64,000 nucleotides of DNA, from the NCBI RefSeq assembly GCF_900176275.1, contig NZ_FWXD01000001.1, positions 124,001 to 188,000 on the forward strand, in the 5' to 3' direction. Both the position numbers and the translations under genes were made by a program. Origin of the DNA: Andreprevotia lacus DSM 23236. Its GTDB lineage: Bacteria; Pseudomonadota; Gammaproteobacteria; Burkholderiales; Chitinibacteraceae. Each line of letters starts with the position of its first letter. Positions within the stretch are counted from its first letter, which is position 1. Shown one piece after another: positions 36,069 through 44,635 of the stretch. The notes beneath the pieces were generated by a model. It saw only the letters and a list, made by a program, of their open reading frames with translations, was not told the origin of the DNA and ran no database searches.

Positions 36069-36646
36069 TGGTGAAGAAACTGCTGCTGGCATCCTTGCTG
36101 GCATCCAGCCTGTCGGCCTGCGTGCCGGTACTGGTGGCGGGCGGCGTGGCCGTCGGTGCATGGATAGGCTCGGACCCGCGCAAGAGCGAAACGCAAGCCG
36201 ATGATTTCCAGATGGGCACCCGCGTGCTCAACAAGGTATATGACACCTACAAGAGCGCCGCGCACGTCAACGTCAATGTCTTCAACGGCTGCATGCTGCT
36301 GACCGGCGAAGTGCCGGATGAAACGGTGCACGCCGCCGTGCTGCAGATCGCGCGCAGTGAAAAGGGCCTGAAGCAGCTGCACGACGAGCTGGTGATCGCA
36401 CCGCCGTCGGGCACTGGCGATCGCGCCAACGACACGCAGCTGTCGGCCCGCGTGAAGGCTGCCGTGCTGGGCCAGGCTGGCGACGCCAGCTCCATCCACA
36501 TCTCCATCATCACCGAGCGCAAGGTGGTCTACCTGATGGGCAGCACCACGCCCGAAATTGCCGACCGCGCCGCCAAGGCCGCCGCCAATGTGAGTGGGGT
36601 GGTGCAGGTGGTGAAGTTGATGCAGTACACCGACGCGGCGCGCTAA
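36065..36646 (+). CDS. dolP: BON-domain outer-membrane lipoprotein DolP (YraP)
   Basis: A 193-residue lipoprotein with lipobox LSAC (C19) and two BON domains, at about 47-115 (NVFNGCMLLTGEVPDETVHAAV) and 120-190 (IHISIITERKVVYLMGSTTPEIADRA). DolP proteins bind anionic phospholipid and support envelope integrity and division-site amidase activation. The start overlaps the diaA stop (ATGA); a second in-frame ATG at 36068 is also possible. Confidence 0.93.
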   Translation: MMVKKLLLASLLASSLSACVPVLVAGGVAVGAWIGSDPRKSETQADDFQMGTRVLNKVYDTYKSAAHVNVNVFNGCMLLTGEVPDETVHAAVLQIARSEKGLKQLHDELVIAPPSGTGDRANDTQLSARVKAAVLGQAGDASSIHISIITERKVVYLMGSTTPEIADRAAKAAANVSGVVQVVKLMQYTDAAR

Positions 36647-36658
36647 GGGCTGGTCGTC

Positions 36659-37102
36659 ATGAGGTCGCAAATGCGCACCGCCGTGGCGGCAGGCATGGCC
36701 CTGTTGCTGTTGCTGCCAGCCGCCGTGCAAGCCAGAATCTGTACGCCGCGCCAGGCAGAGGCGGCCGATGCAATGGTAGACCGGCTGGACAGCTGGTCGC
36801 GGGTGGCGCAAATGCGTACCCGCTACGGCCATTGTGATGATGGCGCGATTGCGGAAGGCAATAGCGAGGCGATCGCCCGTTTGCTGGTGGATCACTGGGC
36901 CAGCTTGCCGCAACTGGTCAGCCTGATACGGCGCGACTCTGCTTTGCAGCCCTTCGTGCTGCGCCACCTGGATGGCTCGCTGGCGGATGCTGATCTTTTC
37001 AAGATCAAGCAACTGGCACAGACCGCCTGCCCGGCCGGCGCGACGGCGCTGTGTGCCGAGCTGGCCGCAACTGCGGCGGCAGGACTGACCGACCAGCAAT
37101 AG
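36659..37102 (+). CDS. Unknown small periplasmic protein
   Basis: A 147-residue protein with a signal peptide (AVAAGMALLLLLPAAVQA) and a mature helical region with four cysteines (C28, then CDDG, ACPAG and LCAEL), suggesting disulfides. It lies 12 bases after dolP on the same strand and probably belongs to that operon. I recognise no family. It converges with tesA with only 8 bases between stops. Confidence 0.7.
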   Translation: MRSQMRTAVAAGMALLLLLPAAVQARICTPRQAEAADAMVDRLDSWSRVAQMRTRYGHCDDGAIAEGNSEAIARLLVDHWASLPQLVSLIRRDSALQPFVLRHLDGSLADADLFKIKQLAQTACPAGATALCAELAATAAAGLTDQQ

Positions 37103-37110
37103 CCGCTGCG

Positions 37111-37728
37111 TCAGAACAGCCCGGCAATATCCTTGGCAATCATTGCCGCGATCAATGGCTCGGCCGGTGCGGTCGGGTGCTGCTGATCGTTCTGGAACCA
37201 CTCCGGCTTGCTGATCACTGGCGCCAGCAAGAAGGGTGTGAGCGAGACGCGCTCTGCCTTGGCAATTTCACCGTACATCGCGGCAAAGCGCTTGGTGTAG
37301 TCCGGGCCGAAATTGGGCGGCAATTGCATGCCGATCAAATGAACTTGTGCCCCCGAACGCCGGGCTAACTGCACCATGGCTTGCAGATTGGCCTTGGCCT
37401 TGTCCAGCGGCAGGCCGCGCAACCCGTCGTTGGGGCCGAGTTCGATCAGCACCCAGCGCGGTTTGTGTTGCTGCAGCGCCGCAGGCAAGCGGGTGAGCCC
37501 GCCTGCAGTGGTTTCGCCGGATACACTGGCGTTCACTACCTGCACGGTCTTGCCTTGTGCTGCCAGCAGTTTGCCCAAATGTACAGGCCATGCCTGATCG
37601 GCCGGCAGGCCGTAGCCTGCCGACAGGCTGTCGCCGAATACCAGCAACACCGGCTTATCTGCCGCTGTCGCCATGGCGCTTTGCAGTGCCAGCAGTGCAC
37701 CGATCAACCAGAACAAGAGCCGCTTCAT
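37111..37728 (-). CDS. tesA: Periplasmic acyl-CoA thioesterase I / lysophospholipase TesA
   Basis: A 205-residue SGNH hydrolase exported by an N-terminal signal peptide. The blocks are intact: GDSLSAGYG with catalytic S34, the GGLTRLP region, ELGPNDGLRG (block III Asn), and DQQHP near the C-terminus with the catalytic Asp and His. It hydrolyses acyl-CoA, lysophospholipids and other esters. As in many proteobacteria it is divergent from the ybbA-ybbP ABC system; here the start codons overlap. Confidence 0.95.
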   Translation of the reverse strand: MKRLLFWLIGALLALQSAMATAADKPVLLVFGDSLSAGYGLPADQAWPVHLGKLLAAQGKTVQVVNASVSGETTAGGLTRLPAALQQHKPRWVLIELGPNDGLRGLPLDKAKANLQAMVQLARRSGAQVHLIGMQLPPNFGPDYTKRFAAMYGEIAKAERVSLTPFLLAPVISKPEWFQNDQQHPTAPAEPLIAAMIAKDIAGLF

Positions 37729-38431
37729 GACTGCCAATACTCCTTTGCTGCGTGCCGAAAACCTCGGCAAGCATGTCGTTGTTGCCGATGGTGAGCTGGA
37801 CATTCTGGCTGGTGTAACGTTCAACCTGCAAGCCGGCAGCAGTCTGGCCATCGTCGGCGCGTCCGGCTCGGGCAAGTCTACCTTGCTGGCCTTGCTGGCC
37901 GGGCTGGATGTACCGACGCGGGGAGAAGCATGGCTGGCTGGCTCGGCGCTGTCCACGCTGGATGAGGATGGCCGCGCCCGCCTGCGTGCCCGCCATGCCG
38001 GCTTCGTGTTCCAGTCCTTTCAGTTGCTGCCCGAGCTGACCGCGCTGGAGAACGTGATGCTGCCGCTGGAGCTGCACGCCGGCAAGGGCCAGCCGCGCAA
38101 GACACTGGAGGCCACCGCGCGCGAGTGGCTGCAGCGCGTGGGCCTGGGCAGCCGCATCGACCATACGCCGCGCACCTTGTCCGGTGGCGAGCAGCAGCGC
38201 GTGGCGCTGGCGCGCGCCTTTGCTGCCAAGCCGCAACTGCTGTTTGCCGACGAGCCAACCGGCAGCCTCGACACCCATACCGGCGAGCAGGTGGCCGAGC
38301 TGTTGTTCGAGCTGAACCGCGAAACCGGCACCACGCTGGTGCTGGTCACGCACGACAATCTGCTGGCGGCACGCTGTGGTGCCAGGCTGCGCTTGGGCGC
38401 AGGCCAGATCGTCGACCGGGACGGCGTTTGA
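37727..38431 (+). CDS. ybbA: ABC transporter ATPase YbbA (LolD/MacB type)
   Basis: A 234-residue ATPase with Walker A GASGSGKST, the MacB-family FVFQSFQLLPELTALENVMLPLEL, LSGGEQQRVALARAF signature and LLFADEPTGSLD. It should pair with the FtsX-like protein encoded immediately after (one shared base, TGATG). The ATG overlaps the tesA ATG on the other strand (CATG). Type VII ABC systems use ATP hydrolysis for periplasmic mechanical work rather than transport through the membrane; the target of YbbAP is unclear. Confidence 0.94.
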   Translation: MTANTPLLRAENLGKHVVVADGELDILAGVTFNLQAGSSLAIVGASGSGKSTLLALLAGLDVPTRGEAWLAGSALSTLDEDGRARLRARHAGFVFQSFQLLPELTALENVMLPLELHAGKGQPRKTLEATAREWLQRVGLGSRIDHTPRTLSGGEQQRVALARAFAAKPQLLFADEPTGSLDTHTGEQVAELLFELNRETGTTLVLVTHDNLLAARCGARLRLGAGQIVDRDGV

Positions 38432-40881
38432 TGCTGGCGCTGCGGCAATTCCTGCGCGGCTTGCGGGCCGGTCACTATCGCACGCTGCTGCTGGCGCTCA
38501 TCGTTACCATTGCTGCGCTGACGGCGGTGGGGCTGTTTGCCGAGCGCATGCAGCGCTTGATGAATACCGAATCGAACAACCTGCTGGCCGCCGACGCGGT
38601 GCTGACCGCCGACCACGTGATTCCGCTTGCCGCGCTGGCCTCCGTGCAACCCTATGGCCTGCAGACTGCACAGACGGCTGCCTTCCCCAGCATGGTGGGT
38701 GCAGGGGATGCGGCGGTACTGGCCAGCGTGAAGGCCATCAGCGGGCCATACCCGCTGCGTGGCAAGCTATTGCTGCAAGGGCAGGGTCGTGTCAGCGGGC
38801 CGCCGCCAGCTGGCGAGGTCTGGCTGGACCCGCGCCTGGCGACGCGTTTGCAGCTGGCCACAGGCGGCACCGTGAGGCTGGGCAGCCGCGATTTCCGCAT
38901 TGCCGCGCTGATCGACAAGGAGCCGGATACGGCGATTGATTTTTCCAGCCTGCAGCCACGCCTGATCATGAACGCGGTCGATCTGCAATCGACCGGCCTG
39001 ATCGGCTTTGGCAGCCGGGTGAAATACCGCTTGCTGGCGGCCGGGCCGCAGCAGCAGGTTGCCGCATGGAAGCTGGCGCTCAAGCCACAGCTGGCACGCG
39101 GCGAGCGGCTGGAAGACGTGCGCGAGGCACAACCACAGGTCAAAGTGGCGTTGGAGCGCGCGGAGCACTTTTTGCGTCTGGTCACCCTGCTGGCGGCAAC
39201 ACTGTCCGGCGTGGCCATTTTGCTGGCGGCGCGCCGCCATGCGGCCAGCCGGGCCGATGCGGTGGCGCTGTTCGTAACCTTGGGCGCGCATCGCGCGCAA
39301 ATCCGCTGGCTGTTGCTGGGCGAGCTGTTGCTGCTGTTTGGCGCCGCCGCCGTGCTGGGCGGTTTGGTGGGCTGGGGTGCGCAAACGGTGCTGGCATGGA
39401 GCATACAGGCGCAGCTGCCTGCGCCGCTGGGGCCGGGCAGCGTGTTGCCATGGCTGACCTCGTGCGCGTTTGGCGCGGTGTTGCTGGTGGGCGTGGCCGG
39501 ACCGTCGCTGCTGCAACTGGCCGCCACGCCGCCACTCAAGGTGTTGCGGCGCGAGTTGACCGCGCCGCCGCGCTTGTGGCTGGCGCTGTTGTTGTCGGGC
39601 AGTGCCGCGCTGGCATTGCTGTGGTGGGTGGCGGGCTCGCTCAAGCTGGCTGGCCTGGTGGCCGGCGGTATCGTGGTGGCGCTGTTGCTGGCCGGGGTCA
39701 TTGGCTGGGCACTGGTGCGCGCCTGGGCCAGCCTCTCCAGCGATTTCGCTGCGCGCATCGCCGTGCGGCAACTGCTGCGTCGCCGCTGGCTGGCTGCTGC
39801 GCAACTCGCTGCGTTGACCATTGGCTTGCTGGGTGTGTGGCTGCTGACCTCGGTGGAGGGCGATTTGCTGCGCGCGTGGCAGAACAAGCTGCCGCCTGAT
39901 GCGCCCAACCAGTTTGCCCTCAACATCCAGCCCGAGCAGGCCGCTGATTTTGGCAAGGCACTGCGCGGTGTTGGCGTGCCGGGGGAGCCGCAGCTGCAGC
40001 CGATGATCCGTGGCCGCTGGGTGGCAAAAAACGGTCAGCCGGTGAAGCCTGAGCAATATGCCGAGGAGCGCGCCAAGCAACTGGCCGAGCGCGAGTTCAA
40101 CCTATCCTGGGGCGAGCAGCTGCGCGTCGACAACCAGCTCAAGGCCGGTGTGCCGCTTGACCCGAAACAGCCGGGCTTTTCGGTCGAGAGCGGGCTGGCC
40201 GAAACGCTGGGCATCAAGATCGGCGACACGCTGGATTTTGATGTGGCCGGCACCCCGGTCAGCGCCAAGGTGGTCAACCTGCGGCAAGTAGACTGGGATT
40301 CGTTCAAGGTCAATTTCTTCGTGGTTGGCACACCCGAGCTGTTCCGGAATGCCCCCACCAGCCTGATTACCAGCTTCCACCTGCCGCCCGGCAGTAACCA
40401 GCAGGTCGCGCAGCTCTCAAGGCAGTTCCCCAGCGTGACCTTGATCGACGTCGGCGCCGTGCTGGCCGAGGTGCGCCGCGTGCTTGATCTGGTCTCGGGC
40501 GCGCTGCGGCTGGTGTTTGCGTTCTGCCTGGCTGCCGGCATCACCGTGCTGCTGGCCGCGCTGGAAACCACCGCACCGGAACGCCACCGTGAAATCGCCG
40601 TGCTGCGCGCACTGGGTGCCACGCGCAGTCAGATCGGTGCCATCCTGTGGCGCGAGGGTGCAGCCATTGGCGCTGCTGCTGGCCTCGTGGCCGGGCTGGC
40701 CGCCAGCGTGTGCGGCTGGGCCATCGGCAAGACGGTGCTGGAGCTGCAGGTGGGCTTCAACTGGGGGCTGCCGTTCTACAGCACCATCACCGGTTTGCTG
40801 CTGGCCGGCGTGGTGACGGCGTGGGAGCGCCGCCGGCTGGCACGCGCGACGGCGCTGGAGTTGATCCGCGATCCGGGGTGA
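38431..40881 (+). CDS. ybbP: FtsX-like ABC permease YbbP
   Basis: An 816-residue inner-membrane protein with one N-terminal span, a large periplasmic domain, two groups of membrane helices in the middle, a second periplasmic domain (about 520-690) and three C-terminal helices. The FtsX signatures are AILLAARRHAASRADAVALFVTLGAHRAQIRWLLLGE and ETTAPERHREIAVLRALGATRSQI. This two-FtsX, ten-span plan is that of YbbP. Stop codons of this gene and the BCCT gene are 12 bases apart. Confidence 0.93.
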   Translation: MLALRQFLRGLRAGHYRTLLLALIVTIAALTAVGLFAERMQRLMNTESNNLLAADAVLTADHVIPLAALASVQPYGLQTAQTAAFPSMVGAGDAAVLASVKAISGPYPLRGKLLLQGQGRVSGPPPAGEVWLDPRLATRLQLATGGTVRLGSRDFRIAALIDKEPDTAIDFSSLQPRLIMNAVDLQSTGLIGFGSRVKYRLLAAGPQQQVAAWKLALKPQLARGERLEDVREAQPQVKVALERAEHFLRLVTLLAATLSGVAILLAARRHAASRADAVALFVTLGAHRAQIRWLLLGELLLLFGAAAVLGGLVGWGAQTVLAWSIQAQLPAPLGPGSVLPWLTSCAFGAVLLVGVAGPSLLQLAATPPLKVLRRELTAPPRLWLALLLSGSAALALLWWVAGSLKLAGLVAGGIVVALLLAGVIGWALVRAWASLSSDFAARIAVRQLLRRRWLAAAQLAALTIGLLGVWLLTSVEGDLLRAWQNKLPPDAPNQFALNIQPEQAADFGKALRGVGVPGEPQLQPMIRGRWVAKNGQPVKPEQYAEERAKQLAEREFNLSWGEQLRVDNQLKAGVPLDPKQPGFSVESGLAETLGIKIGDTLDFDVAGTPVSAKVVNLRQVDWDSFKVNFFVVGTPELFRNAPTSLITSFHLPPGSNQQVAQLSRQFPSVTLIDVGAVLAEVRRVLDLVSGALRLVFAFCLAAGITVLLAALETTAPERHREIAVLRALGATRSQIGAILWREGAAIGAAAGLVAGLAASVCGWAIGKTVLELQVGFNWGLPFYSTITGLLLAGVVTAWERRRLARATALELIRDPG

Positions 40882-40893
40882 TGCCGGGCTGGT

Positions 40894-42429
40894 TTAATCG
40901 CCCAACCCCGGTTCACGCGCCAGCAGCGCATCGACCGCATGGCGGCGCATCTTTTCCTTGTGCTCCTGTTCGCGCTCGTCGGCCGCCAGTGCCTTGTAAA
41001 GCGCCACACACAGGCCAACCATGATGAGCGCGAATGGCAGCGCGGCGACGATGGACAGCGTCTGCAGTGCCTTCAGTCCGCCGCTGAACAGCAGCACCAG
41101 TGCCATGGCGGCAATCACGCAGCCCCACAGCAGCTTGATCCACGCGGGCGGGTTGGCGCGACCCCGGGTGGACAGCATGCTGAGCACCAGATTGGCCGAA
41201 TCGGCCGAGGTGACGAAGAAGCTGACGATCAGCAGCAGTGCCAGTACCGACAGCGTTTTTGCCAGCGGCAGTTGCGCCAGCATGGCAAACAAGGTGCGCG
41301 CGTAGTCCTGCGTCTGCACGCTCAGCAGGTCGACGCCGCCCAGCAGTTGCTGGTGAATTGCCATGCCACCAAAGGCAGAGAACCAGATGAAGCTGACCAG
41401 GCTGGGCGCCAGCAGCACGCCGACGATGAACTCGCGGATGGTGCGGCCCTTGGATACGCGCGCAATGAACAGCCCCACGAACGGCGCCCAGGTAATCCAC
41501 CACGCCCAGTAGAACAGTGTCCAGTCCGCCACCCATGATCCCTTGCTGAACGGCGTCAGCCGCAGGCTCATATAGGACAGGTTGTCGATATAGCCGCCCA
41601 GCGTGGTGGTGAATGACTCGACGATGAACAAGGTGGGGCCGAAGGCAATCACGGCGGCAAGCAGCAACAGCGCGATGCCGATATTGAGGTTGGACAGCCA
41701 CTTGATGCCGCGCCCCACGCCAGTGAGCGACGACAGCAGCGCCAGCCCCATGGCCACGACGATGATGGCGATGTGCAGCGCATCGCTGTCCGGCACACCC
41801 AGCGTATGCGTCAGCCCGCCGGCAATCTGCAAGGTGCCCAGCCCCAGCGAGGTGACCACGCCGCAGGCGGTGGCGATGACGGCCAGCACATCGACCAGCT
41901 TGCCGAACACGCCATCGACATGGTGCCCCAGCCACGGTCGGAAGGCTTCGGACACCAGTGCCGGCAGCTTGCGGTTGAAGCTGAAATAGCCAATCGCCAG
42001 CCCCATGATGCTGTAGATGGCCCATGGGTGCAGACCCCAGTGGAAGAAGGTGTAGCGCAGTGCCGTGCGCGCTGCATCGGCGCTTTGTGCCTCGCCAGAC
42101 GGCGGGTTGGCAAAGTGCGCCAGCGGCTCGGCCGCGCCCCAGAACACCAGACCGATGCCCATGCCGGCAGAAAACAGCATGGCAAACCAGCTGGCGCGGC
42201 TGAATTCTGGTTCGGCGTCCGGCCCGCCCAGCCTGATCTTGCCGAAGCGGCCAAAGGCCAGATAAACCGCAAACAACAAAAAGCCGAACACGGCCAGCAG
42301 ATAAAGCCAGCCAAAGCCGCCGATGGTGGCAGACAGCATGTGCTGGGTAATGGCGGTCATGCTGGCTGGTGCAAGTGCACCCCACAGCACGAAGCCCAGG
42401 GCAATGGCGAGGGACAGGGCAAAAACCAT
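40894..42429 (-). CDS. BCCT-family betaine/carnitine/choline transporter
   Basis: A 511-residue sodium- or proton-coupled transporter with 12 predicted spans. Conserved family parts are FSAGMGIGLVFWGAAEPL, FFHWGLHPWAIYSIMGLAIGYFSFNR and the signature stretch WTLFYWAWWITWAPFVGLFIARVSKGRTIREF with the aromatic betaine-binding box. It likely imports glycine betaine or choline for osmoprotection. The length lacks the long C-terminal osmosensing domain of BetT/BetP. AAAGGAG precedes the ATG. Confidence 0.94.
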   Translation of the reverse strand: MVFALSLAIALGFVLWGALAPASMTAITQHMLSATIGGFGWLYLLAVFGFLLFAVYLAFGRFGKIRLGGPDAEPEFSRASWFAMLFSAGMGIGLVFWGAAEPLAHFANPPSGEAQSADAARTALRYTFFHWGLHPWAIYSIMGLAIGYFSFNRKLPALVSEAFRPWLGHHVDGVFGKLVDVLAVIATACGVVTSLGLGTLQIAGGLTHTLGVPDSDALHIAIIVVAMGLALLSSLTGVGRGIKWLSNLNIGIALLLLAAVIAFGPTLFIVESFTTTLGGYIDNLSYMSLRLTPFSKGSWVADWTLFYWAWWITWAPFVGLFIARVSKGRTIREFIVGVLLAPSLVSFIWFSAFGGMAIHQQLLGGVDLLSVQTQDYARTLFAMLAQLPLAKTLSVLALLLIVSFFVTSADSANLVLSMLSTRGRANPPAWIKLLWGCVIAAMALVLLFSGGLKALQTLSIVAALPFALIMVGLCVALYKALAADEREQEHKEKMRRHAVDALLAREPGLGD

Positions 42430-42535
42430 GCAAGCTCCTTTCTATGCGCAAGGCGTGATTTTAAGTGCTTGATCTGGCTGGTTTTTGTGTCAAGGGCAAT
42501 ATGGGCGTGTGAAGATTGCCCTTGGGCTGCCGGGT

Positions 42536-43711
42536 TCATTCCCCCGGCATGGGGCCGCTGTAGCCGGCGCGTGGGCGGATCAGCTTGCCGCTGTGGCGTT
42601 GCTCCAGCGCGTGTGCCAGCCAGCCCGCCCCACGCCCGGCGGTGAACAGCGCAAAGGCCGCGCCACGCGGCAGCTGCAGCGCGCGCCGCAATGCCACCAG
42701 CGCGAAATCAATGCTGGCGGCGTGGCCCGTCAGAGTATGAACAGCGTTGTATAGCTCGCTGGTGAAGTCATCAGCCGGCAGGTGTTGCAACAACAGTTGC
42801 GCGCGCGGGTCGCCATCCGGGTAGAGCGGGTGGCCGAAGCCTGGCAGCCCGTCGCCGCGATCAAGCCTGGCCCGCAGCGCTGCGTTCAGATCGGTTTGCG
42901 CGGCCAACTCATCCCACAGCGCTTCCACCTGCTCGGTCATGCCGCCATGCTGCGGGCCGCTCAGGGCGGCCAGCCCGCCCAGCACGGCTGCGCCCAGGCT
43001 GGCTTGTGTGGAGGCAATGCAGCGCGCGGTAAAGCTGGATGCGTTCAGCTCGTGGTCGGCAGACACCAGCAGCGCCATGCGCAGCAAGTCGGCACTGGCT
43101 GCATCTACTTGCCATGCCTGCGCCAGTTGCAGATGCAGTGGCGCGGCTTGCGGCAGCAGGCCCAGCAGGCTGGCGGTGAGCAAACGCAGCAAGGCCGCTG
43201 CCGCATGGCTGGCCGGCTGTTGCCAGTGTGCACTGTTGATGGCGGTCTGGCCGAGGGCAAAGCGGGCGATCACTTGCTCGGCCAGCGGCAGGCCAGCCGT
43301 TGCCACGCAACTGGCGTGCCAGTGTGCCGGCATGGCTGGTGCTGGGGCGGCGAACGGCTGCTCGTCGCCGCACTGCCACAGCAGCGTGGCCACGTTTTCC
43401 AGGCTGGCGTGTGGCAGTAGGGCGGCCAGTGGCTGCCCTCGGTAGTACAACTGGCCGCGCTCGATCAGCGTCAATCCTGATTCCAGCACCGGCAGTCCCC
43501 AATCCAGCGTGGATCTGGCCACGCTGCCCGGCTTGCGCCCGCGCGCCTTGTTGGCCAGCAGCCGTTCCACATCGCTGCGCTTGTAGCGGCTGCCGCGTCC
43601 GTCCGGCTTGCTTTCCGCCTCTACCAGGCCACGGCTCACATAGGCGTACAGCGTCTGTTTGCTGATGCCCAGCAGGCTGGCGGCTGTGTCGGCATCGACA
43701 AAGCGCTTCAT
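42536..43711 (-). CDS. Citrate synthase-fold protein with N-terminal MerR/excisionase-like HTH
   Basis: A 391-residue fusion. Residues 1-55 form a helix-turn-helix of the MerR/excisionase type (VDADTAASLLGISKQTLYAYVSRGLV, SRYKRSDVERLL); residues about 70-385 are a citrate synthase fold with the catalytic triad equivalents H220 (SADHELNASS), H255 (GPQHGG) and D335 (SIDFALV) and the GFGHPLYP motif. It may be an active citrate or methylcitrate synthase that also senses acyl-CoA to control transcription. The start at 43711 is preferred because GGAG lies 6-7 bases upstream; the ATG at 43723 has no ribosome site. A perfect palindrome lies just upstream. Confidence 0.88.
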   Translation of the reverse strand: MKRFVDADTAASLLGISKQTLYAYVSRGLVEAESKPDGRGSRYKRSDVERLLANKARGRKPGSVARSTLDWGLPVLESGLTLIERGQLYYRGQPLAALLPHASLENVATLLWQCGDEQPFAAPAPAMPAHWHASCVATAGLPLAEQVIARFALGQTAINSAHWQQPASHAAAALLRLLTASLLGLLPQAAPLHLQLAQAWQVDAASADLLRMALLVSADHELNASSFTARCIASTQASLGAAVLGGLAALSGPQHGGMTEQVEALWDELAAQTDLNAALRARLDRGDGLPGFGHPLYPDGDPRAQLLLQHLPADDFTSELYNAVHTLTGHAASIDFALVALRRALQLPRGAAFALFTAGRGAGWLAHALEQRHSGKLIRPRAGYSGPMPGE

Positions 43712-43732
43712 GTCCATCTCCATGAATTCATA

Positions 43733-43749
43733 TTGATTATTCTAATCAA
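43733..43749. promoter_or_regulatory. Perfect 17-bp palindrome between the HTH-citrate synthase and methyltransferase genes
   Basis: TTGATTA-TTC-TAATCAA is a perfect inverted repeat, 22 bases upstream of the chosen HTH-citrate synthase start and 64 upstream of the methyltransferase ATG. The symmetrical AT-rich arms fit a MerR-type or other dimeric regulator; autoregulation by the fusion protein is the simplest reading. Confidence 0.7.
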
Positions 43750-43813
43750 GATTGACGATTTATTGCCGTGGGCCGTTCAATCACTGCTTGTCTACCAGTG
43801 CGTTGGGGCACCT

Positions 43814-44581
43814 ATGGAACACGTCGATTTTGGCAAGACCGCAACAGACTACCGTCGCCATCGCGCCGGCTTTCCACCTGCGCTATTCGAGTTGCTGGCC
43901 GGCTGGGGGATCGGGCTGCCCGGCCAGCGCCTGCTCGATCTGGGCACCGGCACAGGCACTTTGGCACGCGGTTTTGCGCAGCGTGGTGCGCAGGTTGCCG
44001 GGCTGGATACCAGCGCCAACATGCTGACCCAGGCACGGCAGCTGGATGCGGAGGTGGGCGTAGCGGTTGATTATCTGCAAGGCACAGCAGAGGCCACCGG
44101 GCTGGCCGATGGCGCATTCGACATCATCAGCGCCGGCCAGTGCTGGCACTGGTTCCGCCGCGACGAGGCCGCGCATGAAGCATGGCGGCTGCTGCGCCCC
44201 GGCGGGCGTATCGTGCTGGCGCATTTCGACTGGCTGCCGCTGCCGGGCAATGTCGTTGCCACGACTGAATCGTTGATCCTGCAGCACAACCCGGCCTGGC
44301 GCGGTGCCGGCGGCACCGGCATCCATCCCGGCCATTTTGCCGATCTGGCGCAGGCCGGTTTCAGCGGGCTGCGTTCGGCCAGTTTCGACATGGCCGTACC
44401 CTACAGCCACGAGGGCTGGCGAGGCCGCATTCGCGCCAGTGCCGGTGTGGCCGCCAGCTTGCCAGCCGAGCAGGTTGCCGCTTTCGATGCCGAACTGGCG
44501 GCCATGCTGGCGCGTGATTTTCCGACTGAGCTGTTGCAGGTGCCGCATCGGGTGTTTGCGGTGATGGGGGTTAAATGCTGA
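43814..44581 (+). CDS. Class I SAM-dependent methyltransferase
   Basis: A 255-residue methyltransferase with motif I LLDLGTGTGTLARGF (about 40-54), motif II VAGLDTSANML, and a post-motif AFDIISAGQCWHWFRRDEAAHEAWRLLRPGGRIVLAHFDW typical of the UbiE/Methyltransf_11 group. Its small-molecule substrate is unknown. It is divergent from the HTH-citrate synthase gene. Confidence 0.9.
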   Translation: MEHVDFGKTATDYRRHRAGFPPALFELLAGWGIGLPGQRLLDLGTGTGTLARGFAQRGAQVAGLDTSANMLTQARQLDAEVGVAVDYLQGTAEATGLADGAFDIISAGQCWHWFRRDEAAHEAWRLLRPGGRIVLAHFDWLPLPGNVVATTESLILQHNPAWRGAGGTGIHPGHFADLAQAGFSGLRSASFDMAVPYSHEGWRGRIRASAGVAASLPAEQVAAFDAELAAMLARDFPTELLQVPHRVFAVMGVKC

Positions 44582-44635
44582 CGTAAAAATTGCGCTAAGC
44601 TGTGCGATCAGTATTGACCAGCCCCTTGATCTGCC

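Noticed and set aside
38652-40080. Two long minus-strand open frames opposite ybbP
   Set aside because: Ser/Arg-rich and Gln/Arg/His-rich low-complexity translations without motifs; ybbP has clear FtsX signatures.
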